Of a stretch of 64,000 bases of DNA, positions 34,302 to 43,904 are shown piece after piece. The notes beneath the pieces are model-generated. The model did not search any database. It saw only the letters and a program-made list of their open reading frames with translations, and was not told the DNA's origin. The stretch comes from Mycolicibacterium porcinum (GTDB taxonomy: Bacteria; Actinomycetota; Actinomycetes; Mycobacteriales; Mycobacteriaceae). The translations under genes and the position numbers were made by a program. Each line of letters starts with the position of its first letter. Position 1 is the stretch's first letter. The stretch spans positions 23,835 through 87,834 of the forward strand of contig MVIG01000021.1 of assembly GCA_002086835.1 (NCBI GenBank). Reading direction: 5' to 3'.

Positions 34302-34605
34302 AGTCGTAGACCTCCAATCCGTATACGAATGAATTTCGCCGGACCTACTGGCTATCCAGCCTGAAAGAGCCGTAAACCTGATCCCGCCGACAAAACACGC
34401 TCGCTGCCGGCCACGCGCTTCGGTGATTCAAAAATGTTGATGGCCAGTGGCATTAGCTGGCAGCAATAGACCTTGGGACTCGACTGTGCTGCCGCCGTTG
34501 GGATCCCGCCCCGTCGCCGCTGGGGGCACTCGCCGTGGCAAGCCGGTCTTTCACCGGCAGATGTCACGTTCCGTTCGTATCATTGGGTAGTAGAGCGGAC
34601 GGTCC
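34302..34605. other. 304-bp divergent intergenic region
   Basis: It separates the exported protein gene and the MprF-like gene. It contains an 8-bp palindrome CGTATACG near 34319 and a small perfect hairpin GCCGGT-CTTTC-ACCGGC at 34542-34558. I see no credible coding sequence. Promoters for both neighbours are expected here. Confidence 0.5.
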
Positions 34606-36054
34606 GTGCGCTCCGCCAACACTGGGAAGACCGTAGATGTGAGTCCGTCACCGGCGCCGTCATCACGCCCCCGTACCGGCGTGACGACGGACGCTGCCGG
34701 CGCCGCTCCCGGCCGCAAGCTGGCGCTGCGGATCTCACTGTGCGTGGTCGTGCTGATCCTCGCGGGCAGCGGTGCTGCGCTGGTGCTTGAGCACCACACG
34801 GGCCGCGTCGGTCACGAGTCGGTGTTGACGAGTCTGGTTGCGCTGTCGTTGGCGGCGACCATTCTGCTGCACGGTCTGCTCCTCGGACGCCCACTGACTT
34901 TCGCTCATGCAGCCACCGCCGCGGCAGCCCTGGTGCTGGCATCGTTCGCCGTGATACTCGGACATCCGGCAGATGCGTGGATCTGCCTCGTTCTGTCCGC
35001 TGCGATGTTGATCAGACCACGAGGGTCGACAGCTCAGCCAAATGCCTTGCGCGCGGTGGCATCTCTGGTCAACGACACCCGGGGCGACCCGCTCGCGCCC
35101 TTCGCCATGGCGGCGGGCAAGAGCTACGTGTTCTCCACGGATGGCAGAGCCGCACTGGCCTATCGCACCGTCGGCGGCTTCGCGGTGGCCAGCGGTGATC
35201 CGATCGGAGACCAGGCTCGCTATCCGGAGGTGGTCGTTGCCTTCGCTGCCCTCTGCCGGAAACAGGGCTGGCGCATTCTGGTGCTGGGTGCGTCGGCGCG
35301 CAGCCTGGCACTGTGGCGCGATCGTTCGGTCGTCGGGACTGCGCTGCGTGCCATCCCGATCGGACGCGACGTGGTGGTGGAGGTGGACCGATTCGATCTG
35401 GCGGGCAGGTCCAGACGTAATCTTCGGCAAGCTGTCCAGCGGACCCGCAACGCCGGCGTGACGACCGCCGTGATCGCTGAGTCCGACGTAGACGATGCGC
35501 TCCGGGACGAGCTGCTCGACGTGATGCGCGCGTCGGGAAAGACGGTGGGCGCGGAGCGCGGGTTCTCGATGATGCTCGGGGACACCTTGTCCGGCCGGTA
35601 TCCCGGGGTGTGGCTGGTCTATGGACGCGACCGTGCCGGACGGATACAAGCGTTCCAGCGCTTCGCCGGCGCGGGTGGCGGGACCGAACTGAGTCTCGAC
35701 CTGCCGTGGCGCCGGGCCGACGCACCCAACGGAATCGACGAGCGGCTCACCGTGGACATGATCGATTGGGCCCGGTCACGGGGCGCAGAACGCGTCTCGC
35801 TGGCTTTCGCCCCATTTCCCGACCTCTTCGACAGTGACCGCAGCGGCGAGGCCGCCGTCCGAGCGCTGCGAACACTGGCGCACATCGGGGATCGGCTGAT
35901 CAAGCTGGAGTCGCTGTATCGATATGTGCGCAAGTTCGGCGCGATGGCTGAGTACCGGTACGTGCTACTGCCGATGATCGACGTGCTGCCGGCGGCGGTC
36001 GTGCTCTTGATCCTCGAGCTCGCCCCGCACCGCAGGACTTCCGCGGGCAATTGA
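34606..36054 (+). CDS. MprF-like phosphatidylglycerol lysyltransferase-domain membrane protein (DUF2156)
   Basis: A protein of up to 482 residues. Four hydrophobic segments occupy about residues 40-145, then a cytoplasmic GNAT-like DUF2156 domain runs from about 155 to 455. Hallmarks are FAMAAGKSYVFSTDGRAALAYR, GFAVASGDPIGD, RSRRNLRQAVQRTRNAGV, FSMMLGDTLSGRYPGVWLVYG and VSLAFAPFPDLFDS. In MprF/LysX this domain transfers an aminoacyl group from tRNA to phosphatidylglycerol, reducing negative surface charge and cationic peptide sensitivity. It lacks the large flippase domain of full MprF and has no lysyl-tRNA synthetase domain. The GTG at 34606 or the in-frame GTG at 34639 (with GGAAG upstream) may be the start. 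Confidence 0.82.
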   Translation: MRSANTGKTVDVSPSPAPSSRPRTGVTTDAAGAAPGRKLALRISLCVVVLILAGSGAALVLEHHTGRVGHESVLTSLVALSLAATILLHGLLLGRPLTFAHAATAAAALVLASFAVILGHPADAWICLVLSAAMLIRPRGSTAQPNALRAVASLVNDTRGDPLAPFAMAAGKSYVFSTDGRAALAYRTVGGFAVASGDPIGDQARYPEVVVAFAALCRKQGWRILVLGASARSLALWRDRSVVGTALRAIPIGRDVVVEVDRFDLAGRSRRNLRQAVQRTRNAGVTTAVIAESDVDDALRDELLDVMRASGKTVGAERGFSMMLGDTLSGRYPGVWLVYGRDRAGRIQAFQRFAGAGGGTELSLDLPWRRADAPNGIDERLTVDMIDWARSRGAERVSLAFAPFPDLFDSDRSGEAAVRALRTLAHIGDRLIKLESLYRYVRKFGAMAEYRYVLLPMIDVLPAAVVLLILELAPHRRTSAGN

Positions 36055-36097
36055 CCAGCACATTTGAGTGCAGAATGGGTCGGTATGCTGGATCGCG

Positions 36098-36889
36098 ATG
36101 TTGTCGCGGGTATTGACCGGTCTGGGTCGGGTGCGGGTCACCCTGGCCTACGCGGCAGCACTGTTCACCGTGGCGTCGCTACTTCTGATCCTGGGGCCCA
36201 CGGTGCAGGACCGGGTAGTCAGCCATCTGAGCACCAACCTGCAGAACCTGGGGCAAGGGCGGCTGGGAACGCTGCTGGGCAGCGCCTTCGTCACCGCCGA
36301 GGGATACACGTACCTCCTGCTGCCCGGACTGGTGTGTCTACTGGCGTTGGCCGAGCTGCTCTGGTGCGGCAGGCGCCTGATCCAGGCCTTCACCTTCGGC
36401 CACGTCGGCGCCACCCTGATCGTGGCGGCCGGATTGGCCGCCGCGGTCCAGCTCGGTTGGCTGCCCCTCTCGGTCGCATACGCCAAAGACGTCGGGTTGA
36501 GCTACGGCGCCATCGCCGTTCTCGGCACCCTGAGCGCAGCCATCCCGACGCGGTGGCGCCCCGCCTGGATCGGCGGATGGGTGACGACCGCCCTGGTGGT
36601 CGCGGTGTCAGGGGCAGATTTCACTGCCACCGGGCACGCCATTGCGTTGATCATCGGCATCGTGTTGTCCACCCGGTTCAGCTCTGACTCGACCTGGACC
36701 CCGGCCAAGCTGGTGCTCCTGGGCGTAGGCATCGGTTTTGGTCTGCTGCTCCTCGTGGGGGTGGCGCTGCCGGTGGCGCCGATTGCGGTGCCCGCGGGAC
36801 TCGCGGTGGCCACGATTGTGACCTGGGCCGGGCGGCGGCTCCGTACGTCGAAGGCCGGCGAAGCGAGCCTGACTACAGTGTCGGCATGA
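36098..36889 (+). CDS. Rhomboid-like integral membrane protein
   Basis: A 263-residue protein with about seven hydrophobic helices. The ATG at 36098 gives MLSRVLTGLGRVRVTLAYAA. The segment GSAFVTAEGYTYLLLPGLV followed by TFGHVGATLIVAAGLAAAVQ resembles the rhomboid-like fold (GHVGAT takes the place of rhomboid His regions). The usual rhomboid GxSG catalytic serine motif is not visible, so I treat it as a non-proteolytic relative. It overlaps the trpB2 start by 4 bp (ATGA) and follows the MprF-like gene by 43 nt, forming a three-gene operon. Confidence 0.7.
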   Translation: MLSRVLTGLGRVRVTLAYAAALFTVASLLLILGPTVQDRVVSHLSTNLQNLGQGRLGTLLGSAFVTAEGYTYLLLPGLVCLLALAELLWCGRRLIQAFTFGHVGATLIVAAGLAAAVQLGWLPLSVAYAKDVGLSYGAIAVLGTLSAAIPTRWRPAWIGGWVTTALVVAVSGADFTATGHAIALIIGIVLSTRFSSDSTWTPAKLVLLGVGIGFGLLLLVGVALPVAPIAVPAGLAVATIVTWAGRRLRTSKAGEASLTTVSA

Positions 36890-38187
36890 CGCTGCACGCC
36901 GACACCGCCCACCCGGATCTGGTTACCGTCGGGGTGCCGACGCACTGGTACAACCTGGCGGCCGAGCTGGACCAGCCGATCCCTCCCCATCTGCACCCGG
37001 CCACCAAGGAACCGGTTGGCCCCGACGACCTCGCGGCGCTCTTCCCGAGCGGGCTGATCGCGCAGGAAGTATCGACCGAGCCGTACATCGAGATACCGCA
37101 GGCAGTGCGCGACATCTACGCGATGTGGCGTCCGTCGCCGCTGATCCGGGCGCGCCGGTTCGAGCAGGCGCTCAACACGGGTGCCCACATCTACGTCAAG
37201 TACGAAGGCGTCAGCCCTGTCGGCAGCCACAAGACCAATTCAGCTGTGGCGCAGGCGTATTACAACAGCATCGACGGCGTCCGGAAGTTGACCACCGAGA
37301 CGGGTGCCGGGCAGTGGGGTAGTGCACTGTCGTTCGCCGGAGCGCAATTCGGCCTCGAAATCGAGGTATGGCAGGTCCGCGCGTCCTACGAGTCGAAGCC
37401 CTACCGCGGTCATCTGATTCGCACGTACGGCGGCACCGTACACTCGAGCCCGTCGAACCTCACCGCGGCGGGTCGCGCCATTCTCGCCACGACTCCGGAC
37501 ACCACGGGCAGCCTCGGGATGGCGGTGAGTGAGGCCGTCGAGGTGGCCGCCGCCGATGCGGACACCCGGTACGCCCTCGGCAGCGTGCTCAACCACGTCG
37601 TGCTGCACCAGAGCGTGATCGGTCTGGAAGCCGTTGCTCAGCTTGCCGCCGTCGAGCCGGACGGTGCCGACGTGGTCTTCGGCTGCGCCGGTGGCGGATC
37701 CAATCTTGCGGGCCTGGCATTCCCGTTTCTGCGCGAGAAGATCCATGGACGATCGAATCCGAAGGTGATCGCCGCGGAGCCGGCCGCGTGCCCATCGATC
37801 ACGCAGGGCGAGTACCGCTACGACCACGGCGACGTGGCGGGCCTTACCCCGCTGCTCAAGATGCACACCCTGGGGATGGACTTCGTACCCGACCCGATTC
37901 ATGCGGGCGGGCTGCGCTACCACGGGATGGCGCCGGCGCTGAGCCACACCGTCGAGCTGGGCCTGGTCGAGGGCATTGCCGTCGGTCAGCACGACGCATT
38001 CTCTGCCGGGGTCCTGTTCGCCCGGACCCAGGGCATCGTGCCGGCGCCCGAGTCCACGCACGCGATCGCGGCTGCCGCTGCGCATGTCGCCGACGATCCG
38101 GCCGAGCGGGTGGTCGTGATCGGGCTCTCGGGACACGGCCAACTCGACCTGCCGGCCTACGCGGAATTCCTGGACGGGAACTTCTGA
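36886..38187 (+). CDS. TrpB-like pyridoxal-phosphate-dependent tryptophan synthase beta (type 2)
   Basis: A 433-residue PLP enzyme. The lysine Schiff-base motif is SPVGSHKTNSA, followed by LTTETGAGQWG and the phosphate-binding loop CAGGGSNLAG. The longer N terminus (YNLAAELDQPIPPHLHPATKEP) and LIRARRFEQAL are typical of TrpB2 proteins, which make tryptophan from indole and serine (or phosphoserine) and usually work without TrpA. No trpA is adjacent. Why it is coupled to rhomboid-like and MprF-like genes is not explained by known pathways; indole salvage is a possible role. The start overlaps the preceding stop by 4 bp. Confidence 0.9.
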   Translation: MTLHADTAHPDLVTVGVPTHWYNLAAELDQPIPPHLHPATKEPVGPDDLAALFPSGLIAQEVSTEPYIEIPQAVRDIYAMWRPSPLIRARRFEQALNTGAHIYVKYEGVSPVGSHKTNSAVAQAYYNSIDGVRKLTTETGAGQWGSALSFAGAQFGLEIEVWQVRASYESKPYRGHLIRTYGGTVHSSPSNLTAAGRAILATTPDTTGSLGMAVSEAVEVAAADADTRYALGSVLNHVVLHQSVIGLEAVAQLAAVEPDGADVVFGCAGGGSNLAGLAFPFLREKIHGRSNPKVIAAEPAACPSITQGEYRYDHGDVAGLTPLLKMHTLGMDFVPDPIHAGGLRYHGMAPALSHTVELGLVEGIAVGQHDAFSAGVLFARTQGIVPAPESTHAIAAAAAHVADDPAERVVVIGLSGHGQLDLPAYAEFLDGNF

Positions 38188-38305
38188 GCCCGGCCTACGA
38201 CCGGACGGCGATGAAGGACGCGACGAATCCGGCCTCGGCCTGACCGTTGGAGTCAAATCGGGTACAGCAAACTGGCCTGGCGGATTACGCTCCAATCATC
38301 CACTG

Positions 38306-40936
38306 GTGACCAACTGTGGGGGCAGCATCGATACGGTGACCGCGGGCCAGGCCGCATCAGCCCCGTTGTCGGAGCTGATGTCGACGCTGCGTACGCAATG
38401 TGAGGGTCTGTCGTCGGCGGAGGCATCCGCACGCCTGTCCCAGCACGGGCCCAACGTCATCCGCACGCATCGTGTCAGTGCCTGGGCAGTGCTCAAACGG
38501 CAACTGAACAATGCTGTGCTGATCCTGCTGGCCGTGACCGCCGTGGCCTCGGCCTTTCTCGGCGACGCCACGCAGTCGGTCATCATCGGAATCATCCTGG
38601 CGATCAGCATTGGGCTGGGGTTCGTCAATGAGTACCGGGCAGAACGGGCCACCGAAGCCTTGCATTCGCGGGTGCAGCACACCGCGGTCGCGCGCCGTGA
38701 CGGCAAGGCCGTCAAGGTTGGTGTGACCGAGCTGGTGCCCGGCGACGTCATCCAACTCGCGCTGGGCGAGGCGGTACCCGCTGACGTACGGCTGTTCGAC
38801 GTCAACGGTCTCGAGTGCAACGAAGGCATACTGACCGGTGAGTCGATGACCGCGGAGAAGTCGGCCGATGTGGTGGCAATGGACACCGCACTGGCCGATG
38901 CGACCGACCTTGCCTTCATGGGCACCATCGTGAGCGCGGGCACCGGAATCGGTGTCGTGTACGCGACCGGCGCTGACGCCGAGTTCGGCCGGATCGCGGT
39001 CGGACTGAGCCGGAGTGCGCCGGAGACCGACTTCCAAGTGGGTCTGCGGAAGTTCTCCTATCTGCTGCTCTGCGTGGCGTTGACCCTGACCGTGTTCATC
39101 CTGCTGGCCAACGTGATGCTGCGCCGGCCGGTCATCGACTCCATACTGTTCGCGCTGGCCATCGCGGTCGGCATCACTCCGCAGCTGCTGCCGGCCGTGG
39201 TCAGCAGCAGCCTCGCGTCTGGGTCGCGGGAACTGGCCAAACGCAAGGTCCTGGTCAAGCGGTTGGTCAGCATCGAGGATCTGGGTGACATCGATGTCCT
39301 GATCACCGACAAGACCGGAACTCTGACCGACGGCCGGATCAGCTTCATCGATGCCGTTGACGCCACGGGGGTCCATTCCGAGGATGTCCTGCGTGATGGG
39401 TTGCTGGCGACCGATGTGGACCCGGCGACCGGGGGAACCAGCGGCAACGAGATGGATGCTGCGCTATGGCGGGCGGACGGTGTGGACGCCGGGGCGTTGA
39501 CCGCGGGCGTCCGCCAGATCGCGGTTCTGCCGTTCGATCACACGCGACGGTCCACCACGACGCTTGTCGACGACCCTGGGAGCGACCAGCGGACGCTGAT
39601 CACCAAGGGGGCACCCGAGCAGGTGCTGGCGAGGTGCGCCCAGGTGCCGGAATCGGCTCACGACACGCTCGATCGGCTGTTCGCCGAAGGCCGGCGGGTC
39701 GTCGCGGTCGCGGTCAAGTCCGCGTCCGGACTCGAGGCCTTGACCCCATCCGATGAGGCCGACCTCGGCCTGGCCGGGTTTCTGTCATTTTCCGACAACC
39801 CGAAGTCGGCCGCGCGAGAGTCGCTGGCCAAATTGGCCGAACTGGAAATCGACGTGAAAGTTGCCACCGGAGACAATCCGCGGGTGGCCGAAAAAGTCTG
39901 TACCGAACTCGGTTTGGCGTCGAAAGGCACGATCACCGGTGTCGAGATGGACAAACTCGACGACCACGAATTCGATCGGATGGTCACCCAAACGACCATT
40001 TTCGCCCGGGTCAGCCCCGAGCAGAAGGCGCGGGTGATCGCTTCGGCACGCAAGCAGGGCCGTTCGGTCGGTTTCCTCGGCGACGGTGTGAACGACGCGC
40101 TGGCCCTACACGCGGCCGATGTCGGCATCTCGGTGGACTCGGCGACCGACGTCGCCAAAGACGCCGCCGATGTCGTGCTGCTGGAGAAGGACCTCGGCGT
40201 CCTCGCCGATGGTGTATCGGAAGGGCGACGAATCTTCGCCAACACGATCAAGTACGTATTGATGGGCACGTCGAGCAATTTCGGCAATATGTTCAGCGCC
40301 GCAGCGGCATCCGCGGTGCTGCCGTTCCTCCCGATGCTGCCCGGGCAGATCCTGCTGAACAACCTGCTATACGACAGTTCCCAGCTGGCCATCCCCACCG
40401 ACCGCGCCGATCCGGAGCAACTACACGCGCCGTCGCACTGGAACATCGCCTTCATCAGGCGGTTCATGCTGACGTTCGGTCCGATCAGTTCGTTGTTCGA
40501 CTTCCTGACCTTCGGATTGATGCTCGGTGTGCTGCACGCGGCGCCCGCCGAGTTTCGCACCGGGTGGTTCGTGGAGTCATTGGCCACCCAGACCCTGATC
40601 ATCTTCGTCATCCGGACCCGGCGTGTTCCGTTCTTCCGCAGCGCGCCGAGCGGTCCGCTGGTCGCGACGACCTTCGGTGCGATCGCGATCGGGATCGCGC
40701 TGACCTTGTCGCCCTTGGCGTCTCGCCTGGGTTTCGCACCGTTGCCGTGGCAGTTCTTTGCCGCCTTGGTGCTACTGACGGTGGGCTACCTGGTCTTGGT
40801 CGAGGTTACGAAGAAGGTGTTCTACGCCGACCCGATGCATCTGGCGGGTGCGCCGGTTCGTACCCGCGGGCGTCTTCACCGCATCGAACGCCGAGCCTCC
40901 AGGTTCGTGCACCATCCGAGTTCGGCCACCCGATGA
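38306..40936 (+). CDS. mgtA: Magnesium-translocating P-type ATPase (MgtA/MgtB type)
   Basis: An 876-residue P3B-type ATPase. Visible in order: actuator motif LTGESM, phosphorylation site DKTGTLTDG with Asp, nucleotide-domain KGAPEQV, hinge GDGVNDALAL, and a C-terminal membrane region with NNLLYDSSQLAIPTD, characteristic of MgtA/B. About ten membrane helices are expected. It imports Mg2+ down its gradient at the cost of ATP. The GTG start at 38306 has no clear ribosome-binding site, and GTG at 38336 is a possible alternative. The 118-bp upstream region shows no recognisable M-box riboswitch to my reading. Confidence 0.92.
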   Translation: MTNCGGSIDTVTAGQAASAPLSELMSTLRTQCEGLSSAEASARLSQHGPNVIRTHRVSAWAVLKRQLNNAVLILLAVTAVASAFLGDATQSVIIGIILAISIGLGFVNEYRAERATEALHSRVQHTAVARRDGKAVKVGVTELVPGDVIQLALGEAVPADVRLFDVNGLECNEGILTGESMTAEKSADVVAMDTALADATDLAFMGTIVSAGTGIGVVYATGADAEFGRIAVGLSRSAPETDFQVGLRKFSYLLLCVALTLTVFILLANVMLRRPVIDSILFALAIAVGITPQLLPAVVSSSLASGSRELAKRKVLVKRLVSIEDLGDIDVLITDKTGTLTDGRISFIDAVDATGVHSEDVLRDGLLATDVDPATGGTSGNEMDAALWRADGVDAGALTAGVRQIAVLPFDHTRRSTTTLVDDPGSDQRTLITKGAPEQVLARCAQVPESAHDTLDRLFAEGRRVVAVAVKSASGLEALTPSDEADLGLAGFLSFSDNPKSAARESLAKLAELEIDVKVATGDNPRVAEKVCTELGLASKGTITGVEMDKLDDHEFDRMVTQTTIFARVSPEQKARVIASARKQGRSVGFLGDGVNDALALHAADVGISVDSATDVAKDAADVVLLEKDLGVLADGVSEGRRIFANTIKYVLMGTSSNFGNMFSAAAASAVLPFLPMLPGQILLNNLLYDSSQLAIPTDRADPEQLHAPSHWNIAFIRRFMLTFGPISSLFDFLTFGLMLGVLHAAPAEFRTGWFVESLATQTLIIFVIRTRRVPFFRSAPSGPLVATTFGAIAIGIALTLSPLASRLGFAPLPWQFFAALVLLTVGYLVLVEVTKKVFYADPMHLAGAPVRTRGRLHRIERRASRFVHHPSSATR

Positions 40937-40966
40937 GAGGCGGCCGCCTCGGGGTCGGCAGACGGA

Positions 40967-41899
40967 TCAGATCTGCCAGTCTTGCGCGCCATCCGGCTGG
41001 TTGTAGAGGCCGACGGAGTTCTTGACGACGACAGGGTCGCCTGCGCCGAAGTGGTCGAAGAACCATTGCGCGTTCGCAGGGCTGAGGTTGGGGCAGCCGT
41101 GGCTGACATTGCGCTTGCCCTGAGCGCCGACCGACCATGGCGCGCTGTGCGCGAAAATGCCCGTGTTGCTGAGGCGGACCGCGTTCTGGACCTTGAGCTT
41201 GTAGCCTTCTGCCGAGTTCACCGGAACTCCGTAGGTGGACGAGTCCATGATGATGTCAGCGAACTTCTCGAGCACGTAATACGTGCCGTTGGGGGTTTCA
41301 TAGCCCGGCTTTCCCAGGGAGACGGGGAAGGTCTTCTCCAGCGTGCCGTTGCGGTGGATCTGCATCTGATGGGTGTTGTTGTCGATGGTCGCCACCAACG
41401 AATCGCCGACCTGGAAGCTGGACTTGGTGCCTGCGGCGTCGATGTTCACGATGGTGCCCGACGGCCAGAAATCTATTGGCCGCCAACGTACTTGACTGTC
41501 GTTCATCCAGTAGAACTTGCCGGGAACCGGAGGGTTCGAGGAGATGCGAATGGCGTCCTCGGCCATCTGACGGTCGGCGATCGGCCGCTGGAACGTGATG
41601 GAGATCGGCTTGGCGACACCGACTGTCGACCCGTTGGAAGGATTGAACGCGGGTGGCAGAAACGGCGGCTCGCCGCTGAACGGCACGGGATTCTGTCCCG
41701 GCGGGGGCGCCACGTTCGCCGCCGCGCCGAACGGGTTGAGCCAGGGCATCGGCGCCGCGTCGAGTTGTGGTGCCGGTTCGACGGGCTGCGGCGGACCCGC
41801 GGGCTCTGCCAGCGCGACCGAGCCGGCGACTGTTGATGCGGTGACCATGACGGTTGCCGCGATCGCGGGGATCCACAGGTGTCTGGTGCGGTGCAGCAC
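40967..41899 (-). CDS. Exported L,D-transpeptidase (YkuD/ErfK, LdtMt-type)
   Basis: A 310-residue precursor. The GTG at 41899 is preceded by GGAGG and gives an N-terminal hydrophobic anchor ([19 protein letters not shown]) followed by a Pro-rich segment. An Ig-like domain (about residues 80-165, [18 protein letters not shown]) is followed by the catalytic YkuD domain with His in IFAHSAPWS and the active-site motif [15 protein letters not shown] (Cys). These enzymes form 3-to-3 meso-DAP cross-links and are inhibited by carbapenems. It is divergent from the multicopper oxidase gene, and a TACTA-type box shared with the blaI promoter lies 68-97 nt upstream. Confidence 0.9.
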   Translation of the reverse strand: MLHRTRHLWIPAIAATVMVTASTVAGSVALAEPAGPPQPVEPAPQLDAAPMPWLNPFGAAANVAPPPGQNPVPFSGEPPFLPPAFNPSNGSTVGVAKPISITFQRPIADRQMAEDAIRISSNPPVPGKFYWMNDSQVRWRPIDFWPSGTIVNIDAAGTKSSFQVGDSLVATIDNNTHQMQIHRNGTLEKTFPVSLGKPGYETPNGTYYVLEKFADIIMDSSTYGVPVNSAEGYKLKVQNAVRLSNTGIFAHSAPWSVGAQGKRNVSHGCPNLSPANAQWFFDHFGAGDPVVVKNSVGLYNQPDGAQDWQI

Positions 41900-41966
41900 T
41901 AGGCCTCCATCGACGGTGTGTCCTTGACGATCACGCCCGGTTGGGCGGATGCATGACATTGCTCAG

Positions 41967-41996
41967 TCTACTAGTTACGTACGGGGATAGTAGATA
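41967..41996. promoter_or_regulatory. Box A: BlaI-type operator candidate before the L,D-transpeptidase
   Basis: TCTACTA (41967-41973) and TAGTAGA (41988-41994) are perfect inverted arms separated by 14 nt. Aligned without gaps with 43802-43831 before blaI, 18 of 30 positions match, including TACTA-N2-TAC and a complete TAGTAGATA. That shared spacing makes a common regulator likely. Confidence 0.6.
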
Positions 41997-42097
41997 GCGT
42001 CAGCGGGCGAGCGGTCTTTTGCCGTCGGATATCTTGTGGAAGAGTCCGAATAGCACTGCGCGTAACTGCCATCGCTCTGACCTGCTAGATCTGACCG

Positions 42098-42129
42098 TAC
42101 GTAGTCACCTCATACGTGGATACCACGTA
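42098..42129. promoter_or_regulatory. Box B: TACGTAGT element and 17-bp palindrome before the multicopper oxidase
   Basis: TACGTAGT at 42098-42105 is followed by TACGTGG-ATA-CCACGTA (42113-42129), a perfect palindrome. The element lies 122 nt upstream of the oxidase ATG. TACGTAGT also occurs in the NlpC/P60 promoter. The palindrome differs from copper-responsive sites I know for mycobacteria (TACCC-N5-GGGTA). Confidence 0.5.
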
Positions 42130-42250
42130 GGTTGTTGTGCGTTCGATATGAGTTTCGGCTCCCGGACCACAGGTGCGAGGACGGATTTCTTCAACGAACC
42201 TTCACACAACTCATACCGATTCGCTGAACTGCGTGCCCAGTGTGGAGGGC

Positions 42251-43783
42251 ATGCCAGACATCGCCAACCCGCCACGGGTCGGTCGCCGGGGATTCCTTGT
42301 GGCGTCGGCTGCACTGAGCGCCACAGCTGTCGCGGGGTGTCAGCGCGACACCGTCGCCCCGTCGACCGATGTGAGTGCCCGCGATGCGATTGCCGCGGCC
42401 GAAGCCCGTCGCCCGCACAGCGGCAGGACGGTTTCGACCACCTTGACCGCCCAGCGCACGCGGGTCGACCTCGGCGGCAGGATCGCCGACACGATCGCCT
42501 ACAACGACATCGTGCCCGGGCCACTGCTGCGGGCATCGGTCGGTGATGAACTGGAGGTCACGGTCCGTAACAGGCTCGGCCATGCGACCTCGGTGCACTG
42601 GCACGGCCTTGCCCTGCGGAACGACATGGACGGTGCATCGCCGGCAACCCGTGACATCGCCGACGGGCGCGACTTCACCTACCGGTTCTCGGTGCCTCAC
42701 CCGGGAACGTACTGGGCCCATCCGCACACCGGGCTGGATGCGGACACCGGCCTGTACTTCCCGGTGATCGTCGACGACCCGAACGACCCGGGCCGCTACG
42801 ACGCCGAATGGGTGGTGATGCTCGACGATTGGACCGATGGCGTCGGTCCTAGCCCTGCTCAGATCTACGACCGGCTGCGCATGCCGTCGGTCGACGAGCC
42901 CGGCATGCCCGGGATGGGCGATATGCCGGGCATGCACGGCGGCGGGATGGGCTCGATGGGAAGTCGCGACAGCTCACCGCTGGGAGGCGACGGCGGTGAC
43001 GTCGACTACCCGTTTTACGTGGTCAATGGCCGCGATGCCCAGAACCCCAGCAGCTTGCGGGTACGCCCTGGCCAGCGGGTGCGGATCCGGTTGATCAACG
43101 CGGGCTCCGACACCGCGTTCCGGGTCGCGCTGGCCGGGCACCGGATGACGGTCACCCACACCGATGGATTCCCCGTCGTTCCCACCGACGTGGACGCGGT
43201 GCTGATCGGGATGGGCGAGCGCTATGACATGGTGGTCACCGCGCGTGGCGGGGTATTTCCGCTGGTGGCGGCTGCCGAGGGGAAGAACGCGTCGACGCGC
43301 GCGCTACTGGTGACCGCCGGCGGCTCGCCTCCGGCGCCCGACTACGCGCCGCCGGAACTGAAGGGCCGACTCGGCACGGTCAGCTCGTTCACCGCCCCGC
43401 CGGAGGCCACCTTCGACGCCACGCCCGCTGACGCCGAGTTGCCGGTCGAACTGGGCGGTTCGATGGCGAGCTATGACTGGACGATCAACGGCCGCTCGTT
43501 CACCAAGGCTCAGCCGCTGACCGTGCGCGAAGGACAGCGCGTAGCAATGACTTTCCGGAACTCGTCGATGATGTGGCATCCGATGCATCTGCATGGGCAC
43601 ACTTTTCAGGTTCTGGATGACGATGGCCGCCCGGGTGCCCGCAAGGACACGCTCATCGTGCTGCCGATGCAGCAACAGCGGGTGATATTCGCCGCTGACA
43701 ATCCTGGGGAATGGATGCTGCACTGCCACAACACATATCACCAGGAGGGCGGCATGATGACCACCGTCGCCTACACCGGCTGA
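42251..43783 (+). CDS. mmcO: Multicopper oxidase (mycobacterial MmcO type), Tat-exported lipoprotein
   Basis: A 510-residue precursor. ATG at 42251 (GGAGGGC upstream) gives a twin-arginine signal (VGRRGFLVASAALSATAVAG) ending in a lipobox AGC. Three cupredoxin domains carry all copper ligands: TSVHWHGLALR, GTYWAHPHTG, HPMHLHGHTF and LHCHNTYHQEGGM. The last two hold the type 1 and trinuclear sites. A Met/Gly-rich insert at residues about 217-238 (MPGMGDMPGMHGGGMGSMG) resembles copper-binding Met-rich loops of CueO-type cuprous oxidases. The expected role is oxidation of toxic Cu(I) outside the membrane. It stands between the L,D-transpeptidase and blaI. Confidence 0.93.
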   Translation: MPDIANPPRVGRRGFLVASAALSATAVAGCQRDTVAPSTDVSARDAIAAAEARRPHSGRTVSTTLTAQRTRVDLGGRIADTIAYNDIVPGPLLRASVGDELEVTVRNRLGHATSVHWHGLALRNDMDGASPATRDIADGRDFTYRFSVPHPGTYWAHPHTGLDADTGLYFPVIVDDPNDPGRYDAEWVVMLDDWTDGVGPSPAQIYDRLRMPSVDEPGMPGMGDMPGMHGGGMGSMGSRDSSPLGGDGGDVDYPFYVVNGRDAQNPSSLRVRPGQRVRIRLINAGSDTAFRVALAGHRMTVTHTDGFPVVPTDVDAVLIGMGERYDMVVTARGGVFPLVAAAEGKNASTRALLVTAGGSPPAPDYAPPELKGRLGTVSSFTAPPEATFDATPADAELPVELGGSMASYDWTINGRSFTKAQPLTVREGQRVAMTFRNSSMMWHPMHLHGHTFQVLDDDGRPGARKDTLIVLPMQQQRVIFAADNPGEWMLHCHNTYHQEGGMMTTVAYTG

Positions 43784-43801
43784 CGGGCGGTGAATCGGGG
43801 G

Positions 43802-43831
43802 AGTACTACGTACTAGCCTAAGTAGTAGATA
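43802..43831. promoter_or_regulatory. Box C: BlaI-type operator candidate before blaI
   Basis: TACTAC (43804-43809) and GTAGTA (43822-43827) form an inverted pair separated by 12 nt, followed by TAGATA. The same arrangement is seen in box A before the L,D-transpeptidase. Its place 74 nt upstream of the blaI start fits autorepression. Confidence 0.6.
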
Positions 43832-43904
43832 CGGAGCCCGCGTCGAGGCGCATCACGAGCCCCATCGCGAGGTACGCTCACACCACCGATCGTGGAGGGG
43901 TGCA

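Noticed and set aside
36098-36889. An active rhomboid protease
   Set aside because: No GxSG catalytic serine motif is visible, so only a rhomboid-like fold is suggested.
38188-38305. An M-box Mg2+ riboswitch before the Mg2+ ATPase
   Set aside because: The 118-bp region is too short and lacks the conserved M-box loops.
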